Virus record (IMG/VR): IMGVR_UViG_3300044515_000042
Span: 1-38,864 of that record
DNA from: a virus
Reading direction: 5' to 3' (one strand)
DNA length: 38,864 nt
Shown: positions 22,001-31,956 of the stretch, in pieces
Numbering within the stretch: the stretch's first letter is position 1
Layout of the letters: each line of letters begins with the position of its first letter
Position numbers and translations under genes: made by a program
The notes under the pieces: generated by a model
The model's input: the letters and a program-made list of their open reading frames with translations, nothing else
Told to the model about the DNA's origin: nothing
Databases searched by the model: none

Positions 22001-22030
22001 TAGTAATTAGCAGAGCATAGGAGCAGAAAT

Positions 22031-22465
22031 ATGGCACTTAAATTATTCGCTGAAACAATCAAACACGAACTTACACATCCAGTATCTAAGGAATCAACTG
22101 GTCTAACTTTAGAACTAGTCGGGACCGAACATGATGATGTATATGAAGCATCAATCAAAGTTATGAAAGACTTGAGTGCGAAGGGCATTAAGGAATCAAT
22201 CGATTTTCAACTTTCAATTGACCTAAAAATTGCATTGGCAGCAGCTTGTATCGCTGGTTGGGAAATCGTTGGTGAAGAACACATTGCTGAATGGACTGAA
22301 GTGTTCAAGAAGTTAGGGTTTGAAGACGCATCTTTCTCTGTTGAAAAGGCACTTAAGCTTTGTTCGATGAAGACAGCAGGTTGGATACGTACTCAGATTG
22401 ACACGGCTATTGGAGAACGACAGCGTTTTTTCACCAGTGCGTTAACGACCTCCTTGACGCAGTAA
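22031..22465 (+). CDS. tail assembly chaperone, short form (gpG-like)
   Basis: 144 aa, acidic, helical (MALKLFAETIKHELTHPVSKEST...). It lies between tail tube and tape measure genes, the place of lambda gpG. Near its end, at codon 133, it has a -1 slippery sequence (22426-22432), and an open frame continues in -1. The short form is the ordinary product; it binds the tape measure protein during tail assembly. Confidence 0.85.
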   Translation: MALKLFAETIKHELTHPVSKESTGLTLELVGTEHDDVYEASIKVMKDLSAKGIKESIDFQLSIDLKIALAAACIAGWEIVGEEHIAEWTEVFKKLGFEDASFSVEKALKLCSMKTAGWIRTQIDTAIGERQRFFTSALTTSLTQ

Positions 22466-22818
22466 AAAATAAAATATGGCTTGATACTCCTTGTCCTGAT
22501 GGTGCAACTCAACGTGACCATTTTGAAGCGACGTTTAGAAATACGAAGGGAAAGATTCGTCCCCCTGAGCTCGATTTAAGAACAGAGCCACCAGGTCGTT
22601 TTCTTTGGATTTGGAGCGTGTTTCAAACTCTGAATTACAGTCGTCAATACCATCCCAGCGGTCATCCCATCGCGTTCAGCAACCAGGAAGTCCTTGCCTG
22701 GTGCACTTTGAATAATGAAAAGCTAACTAAGCAGCATCTTTCCCTTATTAGGCAAATGGATGCGACTTGGATAAATACCAGGAATGAACTTCAAAGGGAA
22801 ATAAACAACCGTGGCTGA
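22031..22818 (+). CDS. tail assembly chaperone, -1 frameshift fusion (gpGT-like)
   Basis: If ribosomes slip by -1 on T-TTT-TTC, 134 codons of the first frame join 128 codons of the -1 frame, giving about 262 aa. The -1 frame is stop-free from the slip site to TGA at 22816-22818 and reads like protein (HQCVNDLLDAVKNKIWLD..., then RFLWIWSVFQTLNYSRQYHPSG). It has no plausible start of its own and overlaps the tape measure start by 8 nt. This matches the conserved G/GT frameshift of lambda-like phages, where the T domain recruits the tail tube protein. Confidence 0.85.
22426..22432 (+). other. -1 ribosomal frameshift slippery site (T TTT TTC)
   Basis: Zero-frame codons CGT TTT TTC contain the X-XXY-YYZ heptamer T-TTT-TTC. 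The -1 frame is open downstream for 129 codons including the stop. No strong stimulatory hairpin was picked out by eye. Confidence 0.8.
22770..22777 (+). promoter_or_regulatory. NATAAATA element before the tape measure gene
   Basis: GATAAATA lies inside the 3' end of the chaperone fusion frame, 33 nt before the tape measure GTG. The spacing matches the intergenic copies. Confidence 0.4.
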
Positions 22819-25447
22819 TAGCACATTACAATTACTCTTCACTGCTGAGACAGGAGATTTAGACAAAGCATCCGAAAAGCTTGTCCAGTTAGGCAGTCAT
22901 ATGCCTACGGTCGGTGAAGCTATCGAAGGGCTTGCTAAGTCATTCGCAGGTCTTCCAGCCCCAATTGCATTAGCAGCAGCAGCCATCGCAGGTTTCGGAG
23001 TGGCCGCAGCAGAAGGTGCTTCAAAAGCTAAGGAACAAATTGAAGCATTAGAGAAGCTATCAAATCAAAGTGGTGTCTCTGTAGAAAAGCTTCAAGAGAT
23101 GCAAGTCGCAATGGCGATATCTGGACAGTCAACCGACAACCTTGGTCAGATGTTCAATAAGTTGAATAAGGCTATTAACGAAGCACAAGACCCAGCTACA
23201 AAGTCAGCAGTTGCAATGCAAATGCTTGGTGTCAGTGCAGCTGAGTTAGCGACAGGTGACAGTGCTGAAATTATGCAGCACATCGCCGCATCGTTGAATC
23301 AAATGGCTCCAGGGGCAAACAAAGCCGCACTTGAAATGCAAATCTTTGGAAAGAGCGGTGCTGAAGCAGACACAATCCTTCAGAGCCTTACAGAAAATGG
23401 TGAACGTGCAAAGCAGATGCTTGCCGATCACGGTGCAGCAACCGCCGACGATATTGAAGCCCAAAAGAATTTAAACGCTTCTCTTGAAGAAGCAAAGCTT
23501 GCATTCCAGGGAATGGGACTGGCTGTTCTTCGTGAAGTAACACCAGCGATTCAAACCGTTGTTGAATGGTTCGACAACACAACGAAGGTTAGTGGACCGC
23601 TCGTAACGACAGTTAAAGAAGTATGGGAAGAAACAAAAACATTAGCAGTTGAACTATGGAATGTGATTCAGCCGTTTGTAGAGCTTGGTGAAGAGATATT
23701 CAAAACCAGTAAAGGAATGGCAGACGGTGCAGCGCAAGGTTCCTTCTTTAAGGAACTTATAAGTGAGCTTGGTCAAGTATTTTCTTTCGCTGTAAGTTTA
23801 GTGCGACCATTTGTCGTTGTTCTGTTTGACGTCTATGAAATCTTAAAGACTGCTGGCCAGGGAGTTGTTGCATTAGCAAACGCACTTGAAGATGTTCTTG
23901 AAGGTAAGTTAAAAGCCGCTGGACAAGAGTTCGTTAAATTCGGTGAGCAAATACGACAAAATAATGCTGACTTCCTTGCATTCAAACAAGCACAAGAAGA
24001 CGCAGCAGATGGTTTAAACGAAATTGCTATAACAGCGAAGAAAATTAAAGAGCCTGTTGATGAAGTAAAAAACAGTGTGGATTCATTAGCTCAGAAATTC
24101 AAGGAAATGCAAGAAGCCAAAAAAGTGGCCGAGGCAATGGAAAAGCTTAGTGTTGAAATTGAAGGACAGCAGCGAGCAGCAGATGCAGCCGGCCAGTCAC
24201 TTGAAGCCTACCGTAAAGAACAAAATGATGCAGCTATCGGTGCAGAAGCACTTGCCCTTCATCTCAAGGAAGGTTCAAAAGCATTCAACGACTTCGTTGC
24301 AGCTAAACAGAAACTGGCCGCTGTCAAAGATACAACGAAAGATGAAGTAGCCGGTCTTACTTCAATTGCCAAATTGCAAGAAGAGATTAATGCACTTACT
24401 TCTCACGGCACAGCTTTGGAAAAAGCAAAGGCAGAGATTGCGTCAAGCCCTGGAATGAAGCAGGCCCAGCAAGAAGAGTTACTTGCAAAGGCAAAAGAAC
24501 TTGACGCCGACAAACAACAGCTCGAAGTAGACAAGTCAGTTGCAGCTATGAAGGCATCTGTAACAAGGGATATCGATTCACAGAAGGCGGCCTTAACACT
24601 AACAGCGAATGCTCTGAAGCTATACAACCAGGAAGCAAAACTTACAGCACAAGCTGAAAAGGATGCATTCAATAAGACGCCGGAACAAGTTGCAAAGATT
24701 AATGCCCAGCTAAAGCAATCCAAGAAAGATCTTGAAGACAACAACACAGCCACCCAACAGTGGACACAATCTATATCGGGTTTCAACGCTGGTGCGACTC
24801 AAGCATTCGGCAACTTCGCAACAGACGCACTAAATGCTAACAAGCTTGGCAACCAGTTTGTAAGTCAAGGTCTTAATGGAATGACCACTGCACTTACTGA
24901 AGTGGGAACAAAAGGTTCGCAGGCTTTCAAGGACCTTGCAGCATCGATGTTGAAAATGATTGAACAAGCGGCTGCCAAGATTTTGATAGTGGAAGCAATT
25001 GCAACTGCCGTTACCGCCATCTGGGGTACTGGAGCTGGCGACGCAGTATGGAACTTGGCAGGTGGCAAACCAAAAGGATTTGCCAATGGAGGAGCATTTG
25101 AAGGTGGAGTGCAAGCATTCGCAGACGGTGGTGTTGTTGGTGGACCAACATTATTCAATATGGGCTTGATGGGTGAAGCTGGACCTGAAGCAATTATGCC
25201 TCTTCAACGTGGGGCAGATGGAAAGCTTGGTGTCACTATGAATGGTGGCCAGGGTGGAGGCGGTGGAGGCGGTGATGTTCATCATCACAACACGTTCGTC
25301 ATCAACAGTAATCAACCTGCCGTAGATGTAGCAAAGCAAACAAAGAAGGCAACTACAACAGCAGCGAAGTTTACAAAATCAACAATGACTCAGCAGAAGC
25401 GTCCAGGTGGAATCTTGTCAAACCAGCCACACGCATTCGCTCGTTAA
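22811..25447 (+). CDS. tape measure protein
   Basis: 878 aa from the GTG at 22811 behind AAAGGGA. Mostly helical and coiled-coil with Ala/Lys/Glu/Gln-rich repeats. A hydrophobic stretch near 48-70 (LPAPIALAAAAIAGFGVAAAEGA) and others near 265-360 are typical. The C-terminus has the usual Gly-rich tape measure ending: FANGGAFEGGVQAFADGGVVGG and GLMGEAGPEAIMPL, then a short His cluster. It sets tail length and is ejected with the DNA. The length implies a tail of moderate length for a siphovirus. Confidence 0.95.
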   Translation: MADSTLQLLFTAETGDLDKASEKLVQLGSHMPTVGEAIEGLAKSFAGLPAPIALAAAAIAGFGVAAAEGASKAKEQIEALEKLSNQSGVSVEKLQEMQVAMAISGQSTDNLGQMFNKLNKAINEAQDPATKSAVAMQMLGVSAAELATGDSAEIMQHIAASLNQMAPGANKAALEMQIFGKSGAEADTILQSLTENGERAKQMLADHGAATADDIEAQKNLNASLEEAKLAFQGMGLAVLREVTPAIQTVVEWFDNTTKVSGPLVTTVKEVWEETKTLAVELWNVIQPFVELGEEIFKTSKGMADGAAQGSFFKELISELGQVFSFAVSLVRPFVVVLFDVYEILKTAGQGVVALANALEDVLEGKLKAAGQEFVKFGEQIRQNNADFLAFKQAQEDAADGLNEIAITAKKIKEPVDEVKNSVDSLAQKFKEMQEAKKVAEAMEKLSVEIEGQQRAADAAGQSLEAYRKEQNDAAIGAEALALHLKEGSKAFNDFVAAKQKLAAVKDTTKDEVAGLTSIAKLQEEINALTSHGTALEKAKAEIASSPGMKQAQQEELLAKAKELDADKQQLEVDKSVAAMKASVTRDIDSQKAALTLTANALKLYNQEAKLTAQAEKDAFNKTPEQVAKINAQLKQSKKDLEDNNTATQQWTQSISGFNAGATQAFGNFATDALNANKLGNQFVSQGLNGMTTALTEVGTKGSQAFKDLAASMLKMIEQAAAKILIVEAIATAVTAIWGTGAGDAVWNLAGGKPKGFANGGAFEGGVQAFADGGVVGGPTLFNMGLMGEAGPEAIMPLQRGADGKLGVTMNGGQGGGGGGGDVHHHNTFVINSNQPAVDVAKQTKKATTTAAKFTKSTMTQQKRPGGILSNQPHAFAR

Positions 25448-25457
25448 GGAATAGACA

Positions 25458-25808
25458 ATGACAGTATTCAATGGAGTGACACCAAGCTCACAATCACAAC
25501 AAACACAACGAACGGTTAAATATCGCACGTTGGAATACGTCTATGGAACTGGCTATAAGGCAATTCTTCCTGATGGTGCAAATGCATCAATCGACACATG
25601 GACAATCACTTGGGACAACATCGGTCCAGCACAGTCTACATTGCTCGAAAACTGGCTGATCGCAAGTCCACCGTGGGTAACCTGGAATGGTGATGGAGCA
25701 ATTCTTCCAGCTACAAACGTTTACCGAGTAACAGAAGATGGCTATCAGAAACAACCAATGGACGCTGGTGTTAATGCGTTCACCGTAAACGTCGAGCAGG
25801 TGTTCTAA
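25458..25808 (+). CDS. minor tail protein (lambda gpM-like)
   Basis: 116 aa. The pattern TVKYRTLEYVYGTGYKAILPDGANA, a middle WTITWDNI and the final NAFTVNVEQVF match the small tail-tip proteins of the gpM family. It follows the tape measure gene as in lambda (H-M-L-K-I-J). ATG is 10 bp after the upstream stop behind AAGGAA. Confidence 0.8.
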   Translation: MTVFNGVTPSSQSQQTQRTVKYRTLEYVYGTGYKAILPDGANASIDTWTITWDNIGPAQSTLLENWLIASPPWVTWNGDGAILPATNVYRVTEDGYQKQPMDAGVNAFTVNVEQVF

Positions 25809-26387
25809 ATGACAACGCCAACAATCGCATCAAAATTAGAAGTACTTCACTCTGCTGATGGTCTCGTAGACCTTTACACATTGGACGCCTCAATGTTGGG
25901 AGGTTCTGTCTACCATTTCTCTCCACAGTGTTTTAAGGACGGAAGTTTCTTATCGTGGGGCGGCCAGGCTTACACACTGCTTCCTATCGGTATAGATAGT
26001 CTTGAACGAAAGGCTATGTCAACCGACTTACCACAGCCACAGCTAACCGTTTCAAATGTTGGAGGTCCACTATTATCAGCAGTCGTCGCTTTAGGTGATT
26101 TAGTTGGCGCAAAACTAACACACGTCAAAACTTACGTTTCATATCTTGATGGTCAAGCAAATCCATCAACGTCTGAATTCTGGGGACCTGAAGTATGGAC
26201 AATCTTTCAAAAGACAAACCATACAAATCAATCAATCACGTTTACGTTGTCTAGTCCGTTAGACCGTCCAGGATTCCAATTCCCAATCAGGCAATATTTG
26301 AAATATCAGGGCATTAATCCAGGTCCAGTGCCTGTCTTCTTCCCAGGCATAAGTTCTATAAGAACCGACCAGTCAAGTGCAATGTAA
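25809..26387 (+). CDS. minor tail protein (lambda gpL-like), lacking the Cys cluster
   Basis: 192 aa, start adjoining the previous stop. Beta-rich N-terminal part with LEVLHSADGLVDLYTLDAS and a middle region typical of gpL (PQPQLTVSNVGGPLLSAV). Lambda gpL has a C-terminal Fe-S domain with conserved Cys residues. Here the chain ends at about 192 residues with QFPIRQYLKYQGINPGP and only one Cys, so that domain is absent or replaced. Confidence 0.78.
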   Translation: MTTPTIASKLEVLHSADGLVDLYTLDASMLGGSVYHFSPQCFKDGSFLSWGGQAYTLLPIGIDSLERKAMSTDLPQPQLTVSNVGGPLLSAVVALGDLVGAKLTHVKTYVSYLDGQANPSTSEFWGPEVWTIFQKTNHTNQSITFTLSSPLDRPGFQFPIRQYLKYQGINPGPVPVFFPGISSIRTDQSSAM

Positions 26388-26395
26388 AGGAATGA

Positions 26396-27154
26396 ATGCA
26401 ACTTGATTACATCGCACAAAATGCCTTTCAGGCTCACGTATTAGAAGATTATCCAAACGAAGCAGCGGGACTCGTCATTGGTGGCAAGTACTATCGTTGT
26501 AAAAATCTATCAGAGCATCCAACTAAGCGTTTCAAAATATCATTAGAAGAGCGAAACGATTTAGTTAATCAACACGGACCAGTTCAGGCTCTTCTTCACT
26601 CGCATCCATACACTCGAGAAGAATCTAAAGAGTGTTGGAAGATTAAGTACGACCCAGTATGGCCATCAGTGGCCGATCAATCCGCCTATCTTGATGACAA
26701 TTGTCCTTGGGGGATAGTTTCTACTGACGGCTCAGGTCTGTCTCCAATTCTATGGATGTCAGAGGAAATACTTCCTTTGATTGAACGCACATTCGCTGTC
26801 TTCACAGCAGATTGCTATACAGCCGTTCGGGATTGGCACAGAACCAATACGGGAATCGTGCTACCAAATATGCCTCGCGCGTTTAGATGGTGGGAAGGTC
26901 CAAAAGGACTAAATACGCTCGAAGATAACCTAATGAAGGTAGAGCACACGAAAGTGTCTCCCGACAAAGCAGAAATTGGTGATATCGCAGTCTTCGCAGA
27001 GGGTGGCAGTCAGGTGGCAAATCACGTTGGCGTTATCTGCGGCAATAACGAGATGTTTCACCATATGCCATATGTCAGAAGCGCATACGCACGCGTTGAA
27101 AGATGGGATCGATACAGACCGAAGTGCAGGTACTTGGTGAGAATTAAATGTTAA
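26396..27154 (+). CDS. tail tip peptidase (lambda gpK-like; JAMM plus NlpC/P60)
   Basis: 252 aa. The JAMM/MPN domain (1-125) has Glu22, His68 and His70 in HSHP and an S-x-x-D at Ser91/Asp94, with about 12 extra residues between HSHP and the S-x-x-D. The NlpC/P60 domain (126-252) has Cys140 in TADCYTAV and His210 in NHVGVI. It is thought to process tail components and cut peptidoglycan during DNA entry. It overlaps the next gene by 7 nt. Confidence 0.9.
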   Translation: MQLDYIAQNAFQAHVLEDYPNEAAGLVIGGKYYRCKNLSEHPTKRFKISLEERNDLVNQHGPVQALLHSHPYTREESKECWKIKYDPVWPSVADQSAYLDDNCPWGIVSTDGSGLSPILWMSEEILPLIERTFAVFTADCYTAVRDWHRTNTGIVLPNMPRAFRWWEGPKGLNTLEDNLMKVEHTKVSPDKAEIGDIAVFAEGGSQVANHVGVICGNNEMFHHMPYVRSAYARVERWDRYRPKCRYLVRIKC

Positions 27155-27654
27155 GACAATTTCAATTATCTGGATCGTTAGCAAAAGCAGCAGGAACTGA
27201 AACGTTCAACTTCGATGTTGATAATCAGAACCAATTGCTCGCCGCTCTACGCGCCCAGAATCAGAAATTAGATATGGCGATGCGTAATCGTCAAATCGCA
27301 ATCGTTGCAACTGACAAAGAACACGGCAACGCAACGCTTATCAAGGAAGGCTTCACATTCGGTGAAGCAAAGACTTTCATTGTTGGAGTTCCAACTGAAG
27401 GTGCAGCAGATGGTGGTGTCCTTGAAGTGATGGCAGTAGCGGCATTGGTGTTAGGTGTTGCAGCTATCGCAATTCAGATGCTTACAAAAGTCAAAACAAA
27501 CACAAACGGTTCAGGCGGTGCACGTTCAACAATGTTCAACGGTGCAGTTAACACAGTAGACCAAGGTGGAGCAATTCCAATCGTCTATGGAAAGAAGGTT
27601 TTAGTGGGAAGTCAAATCATCGCAGTCGGTGAGAAGTACTTCAATACGGTCTAA
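27148..27654 (+). CDS. tail assembly protein (lambda gpI-like)
   Basis: 168 aa. N-terminal beta-grasp-like domain with FNFDVDNQNQLLAALRAQ, a hydrophobic helix (about 88-112: GGVLEVMAVAALVLGVAAIAIQML) and a C-terminal Gly/Asn-rich tail ending GGAIPIVYGKKVLVGSQIIAVG. This is the usual gpI layout, between K and J. It is needed for tail tip assembly and is not in the finished virion in lambda. Confidence 0.85.
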   Translation: MLRQFQLSGSLAKAAGTETFNFDVDNQNQLLAALRAQNQKLDMAMRNRQIAIVATDKEHGNATLIKEGFTFGEAKTFIVGVPTEGAADGGVLEVMAVAALVLGVAAIAIQMLTKVKTNTNGSGGARSTMFNGAVNTVDQGGAIPIVYGKKVLVGSQIIAVGEKYFNTV

Positions 27655-27656
27655 TT

Positions 27657-30600
27657 ATGATTAAAGAACGACAATGGATTGAAGGCGCAAGTGGCAAGTC
27701 AGGTGGCGGAGGCGGAAGCAATGCGACCGACACATTAGTAACTGATGAAAAGGTACTGATTCTTCACGCACTTGGTGAAGGTGAAATCAATCTTTTTAAC
27801 GACGGTGTAAATTTTCACGGTGGTGGCGATTGCATCGTTTTGAATTCAGTTCCGTTAGTAAATTCGGACGGTTCATTCAACTTCGGAGCATACGACCAAA
27901 CAACTGGCGATACAGGTTTATACACTGGCGGCGGAAGCACGTTCTGGGAGTTCCGTAACGGTTCTCCAAGTCAGACACCAATGACGGTGCCTGCATTCCC
28001 ATCAGCATCAACAGTCGTTCCAGTTAACTCCGAAGCATTCGGTGGTACATCAGTCCCATTGGTTGCACCAGCACCAGTCATCTATTCAGTTAGTGCAGCA
28101 AATGTTGATTACGCACTTGTTGACGTTGAATTCCCTAACGGTCTTCAGAATGTAGATACCAACGGCAACATTGTTGGCGACTCTGTTCAAATCACAATTG
28201 ATGTCAAGCCACGAACATCAGGTACGTGGGTAAACGTTATCGATGTTGAGCTGAACTACAAATCGTCAGCCGCAGCGGATATCCAATATCAGGTCAACAA
28301 TCCAAATCCAGGACTGCTATGGGACATTCGTCTGTCTCGTATTACGCCTGATAACTCAAGTGCAACACGTTCAAATCAAACCTTCCTCAAGGAAGTGGAA
28401 GAAGTTCAGCAAATCACATTGTCGTATGACGGCATTGCATTGGTGGGACTTGCACTTGATGCAGCAACAATTGGTGGAACAAACGCTTCAATTCCAACGA
28501 TGGCATTCCTTGTCAGCAAGGGGCCAATTCAAATCCCATCTAACTACAACCCAGTAACCAATACATTCACTGGTACATGGGATGGCACATTCACGACCGG
28601 TGTAACAGACGATCCAGCTTGGATTCTGTACGACATGTTAACGAATCCGAACTACGGTGCTGCGATATACGGCATTACACCAGCGATGGTTGATAAGTTC
28701 AGCTTCTTTAACGCTTCTGTCTTTAATAACGTGCTGGTTGATGATGGAAAGGGAATGGGAACGTTCGAACCACGATTCACGTTCAATGCTCCAATTCAAA
28801 ACCGCCAAGACATGTATCAGACATTCCAGCAAGTGGCAGGTATGTTTAATGCTTGCCTTGCAATGGTGAATGGTCTTGTAACCTGTTTTCAAGATCGTCC
28901 AACTGATCCTTCGTACCTGATTACAAAGGCAAACGTAATTGGATCGGATGCAACAGCACCAACATATTTCAAGTATTCAGGTTCAGCGGTCACAGATCGC
29001 ATTTCAGTTGTCAATGTCACGTATGTAAATTCATTAGATCCAGCGTGGCTTCCAACAACAACCAGCGTTCAAGACGCAACAGCATTGGCACTTTATGGAT
29101 ATCAGGTTTATGACCTATCCGCGTTCGGTGCAACAACGGAAGGACAGGCAATGCGTGCCGGTCGTTACTACATGTTCACGACTTTGTTCAACACGGAGAC
29201 AGTTGACTATGACACAGGCATTGAAGGTTTCAACTCAAATTTATATGACGTCATTTCCGTATTTGACGACGATTACGCAGGTACAGCAGTTGGTGGAAGA
29301 ATCATCTCTGCAACAGCCAATTCGGTCACACTCGATCAGCCAGTTGTTATTACCGGCACTGGATCAACAGTATCCGTCAAGCTTCAAGATGGTGTTACTT
29401 ACGAAACACACACAATAACGAATGCTCCAGGTACTTACACAACATTAAACATCAGTGGGACATGGAGCGTAACTCCAGTTCAGTATTGTAAGTATGGTGT
29501 TGCTTCAGGCATTCAACCTCGTCAGTTCCGCATTGTTGATCTTCGCTACGACAACGTAACGAAAGTCGTTTCAGTCACAGCTCAACTGTACAACAAGAAT
29601 AACTATGCTTACGCTGAAAGCGGCTTTGCAATTCAACCAGCTGTCTACACGGCATTTACACAGACTGCACCGTTAGCACCAACGAATCTGCTTGTTACAC
29701 CGTCTCAGTACATTGATACGACAACTAACACGGTGGCGTACGAGCAAATCATTTCGTGGGACCGTCCTCCAAGTCAGAATGTCTCCTACCAAATCAGATG
29801 GCGCAAGGATAGTGGTCCTTACACAGCAACACCTCAATTCACTGGAAATAGCTATACGCTGCTTCACACGTTGAATGGTGAATATGACTACCTTGTTTAT
29901 TCATACAACGTAGCAGGTAACGTTTCAGCACCAGCAACGATTTCATTCACACAGGACAATTCAGGTGGTGGAACGTCTGCAACGCTATCAGAAATAACAG
30001 CACTAAGCGTTCAAGGTGGTGGAACTGCTTGGTCAGGATTGGATTTAAATATTGTCTTCACAAACCCAACAGCAAATCAGGGCTTGTTAAAAGACTTCGT
30101 TGTTACATTGAAGACGACCGGCGGCACATTACTTCGTAGCGTAACGGTTCCAGGTGTTGAAGGTGGTGAATCTCAGTCATTCCTTTACACGTACGCGATG
30201 AACAACTCAGATACTGGCAATGCTCCAGTTCGTTCAGTTGTAGTCAAGGTGCAAGGCCAGGACTCAATGAACAACACAACGACTGGTGCAACTGCAACAT
30301 TAACAAACGCAGCACCAGCCGTTCCATCAGGCATTAGTGCAAGTCCGGGTTTGCAGTCAGCAATAATTTCGTGGACACCTGAAACGGATATTGATGTAGC
30401 TGGATATATCGTCTGGTACTCAACAACAACTGGATTCACACCATCAAGTGCAAATGCATTAGATGTTGGTGGTTCTTCAGTCGCATCAATCGTTTCGTTG
30501 GTAAAGAGCACAAGCTACTTCTACCGAGTCGCAGCATATGACGTGTTCGGTAAGTCGTTAACGGGTTCAGGAATGAACTTGAGTTCTGAATTGAGTTTCA

Positions 30601-31940
30601 TGACACCTTCGTCAGTCGGTATCGCATCTGGTTCAACACTTCCAACTTCAGGAATGGTTGATGGTGACAGCTTTTACAACACAACGAACAACACGCTTTA
30701 TCAATTTAATGGTGTCTCATGGGTACCAGTGGGTATCCAAAGCGGCTCAGTATTACCAACGACAAATTTGCATCAAGGGGATGTCTTCTTCCTTACAACT
30801 GATAAGAAGTTGTACCGCTACACAGGTACGGCTTGGACAACTGCCGTAGATGGTGCGGATATCACAGCGGACAGTATTTTTGCCAACAGTATCGTTTCTG
30901 GCTCGATGACAACATTGCAGTTTTCAGCTAATTCAATTTCCGCGTCAATACTTGAAGTAGGTTCGTTTAAGGCAGCAGTAGGCTCATTCGGCACCATCTT
31001 GGCAAACTTGATTGGTGCAACAACGGTCACAGCGACTACATTGAATATTGTCAGCTTGAGCGCACTTACTGGCAATGTTGGAACGCTTACAGCAGGTATT
31101 CTCACAAACAACAGTGGAACTAACATTATCAACTTGAGTGCGACAGGTTCAAGCAACTTTATCGCAACTCCTGGCTTCACAATCACAGCAGCAGGAACAG
31201 CAACATTCTCTGGCACATTGTCCGGCGCGATTGTTGCAGCACCGAACATCCAAGCAGGCGCAATCAACACAACAGCACTTGCAGCCGGTGCTGTTACAGC
31301 AGCCAAGGCAAGCATAACGACTCTTGATTCGCTTACTGCAAACGTTGGTACGTTGACGGCTGGTTCATTAACAAACAACTCTGGTACGAACGTAATCAAC
31401 TTGAGTGCAACTGGTGGTTCGTTGTTTATCAACACACCAGGATTCACAGTTACCGCTTCCGGTTCAATGACAATCAATCAGGTCAATGTTATCGGCACAC
31501 TTCAAATTCAGGCAAATGCTGTATCAACAACACAAATATTCAATCAAGTGACAACGTTTAGTTTCACAGCAGCAGCAAATGCGAATACGAACGTAAATAA
31601 TCCAAACTGCTCAATGACGATTACTTTAACCCAAGCAACACTTGTTCAAATATTTGGTATTCAAACTATGGGTATGAACGATGGAAATGGCGGTGGAATG
31701 GTTGATGCGATGTATCCATACCCAGGAGCGTTCAGTACGCCACTTGGGGATGGTGCAAGTGGATTAATCAAAGTCGACGGTACATTTCATGTGGCGCCTG
31801 GTGGTATGGCACTTGTCTCATTAGCAGCAGGAAGCCACACAATTTCAATGGCTGGAAACTTTGATACAACTGGTTCTACAAGTGCTGATCCTTCGGAAAT
31901 GAAAGGTGGTCAGATAATCGCACAGTGGGCATACCGTTAA
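27657..31940 (+). CDS. tail tip host-specificity protein (lambda gpJ-like)
   Basis: 1427 aa. The N-terminus has the gpJ signature: Gly-rich start, DTLVTDEKVLILHALGEGEI, then conserved tail-hub domains (WILYDMLTNPNYGAAI near 320, NRQDMYQTFQQVAGMFNACLA near 382-402). Two fibronectin III domains start near residues 673 and 886. The C-terminus has two related about 80-residue repeats (near 1140 and 1220: NVGTLTAG.LTNNSGTN.INLSATG). Forms the central tip fibre and contacts the host receptor; the C-terminal part should decide host range. Confidence 0.93.
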   Translation: MIKERQWIEGASGKSGGGGGSNATDTLVTDEKVLILHALGEGEINLFNDGVNFHGGGDCIVLNSVPLVNSDGSFNFGAYDQTTGDTGLYTGGGSTFWEFRNGSPSQTPMTVPAFPSASTVVPVNSEAFGGTSVPLVAPAPVIYSVSAANVDYALVDVEFPNGLQNVDTNGNIVGDSVQITIDVKPRTSGTWVNVIDVELNYKSSAAADIQYQVNNPNPGLLWDIRLSRITPDNSSATRSNQTFLKEVEEVQQITLSYDGIALVGLALDAATIGGTNASIPTMAFLVSKGPIQIPSNYNPVTNTFTGTWDGTFTTGVTDDPAWILYDMLTNPNYGAAIYGITPAMVDKFSFFNASVFNNVLVDDGKGMGTFEPRFTFNAPIQNRQDMYQTFQQVAGMFNACLAMVNGLVTCFQDRPTDPSYLITKANVIGSDATAPTYFKYSGSAVTDRISVVNVTYVNSLDPAWLPTTTSVQDATALALYGYQVYDLSAFGATTEGQAMRAGRYYMFTTLFNTETVDYDTGIEGFNSNLYDVISVFDDDYAGTAVGGRIISATANSVTLDQPVVITGTGSTVSVKLQDGVTYETHTITNAPGTYTTLNISGTWSVTPVQYCKYGVASGIQPRQFRIVDLRYDNVTKVVSVTAQLYNKNNYAYAESGFAIQPAVYTAFTQTAPLAPTNLLVTPSQYIDTTTNTVAYEQIISWDRPPSQNVSYQIRWRKDSGPYTATPQFTGNSYTLLHTLNGEYDYLVYSYNVAGNVSAPATISFTQDNSGGGTSATLSEITALSVQGGGTAWSGLDLNIVFTNPTANQGLLKDFVVTLKTTGGTLLRSVTVPGVEGGESQSFLYTYAMNNSDTGNAPVRSVVVKVQGQDSMNNTTTGATATLTNAAPAVPSGISASPGLQSAIISWTPETDIDVAGYIVWYSTTTGFTPSSANALDVGGSSVASIVSLVKSTSYFYRVAAYDVFGKSLTGSGMNLSSELSFMTPSSVGIASGSTLPTSGMVDGDSFYNTTNNTLYQFNGVSWVPVGIQSGSVLPTTNLHQGDVFFLTTDKKLYRYTGTAWTTAVDGADITADSIFANSIVSGSMTTLQFSANSISASILEVGSFKAAVGSFGTILANLIGATTVTATTLNIVSLSALTGNVGTLTAGILTNNSGTNIINLSATGSSNFIATPGFTITAAGTATFSGTLSGAIVAAPNIQAGAINTTALAAGAVTAAKASITTLDSLTANVGTLTAGSLTNNSGTNVINLSATGGSLFINTPGFTVTASGSMTINQVNVIGTLQIQANAVSTTQIFNQVTTFSFTAAANANTNVNNPNCSMTITLTQATLVQIFGIQTMGMNDGNGGGMVDAMYPYPGAFSTPLGDGASGLIKVDGTFHVAPGGMALVSLAAGSHTISMAGNFDTTGSTSADPSEMKGGQIIAQWAYR

Positions 31941-31956
31941 GAGGAAAACAAAAGCA

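Noticed and set aside
31070-31500. Tandem DNA repeat as a separate element in the J gene
   Set aside because: It is an in-frame protein repeat within the tail tip C-terminus and is described there.
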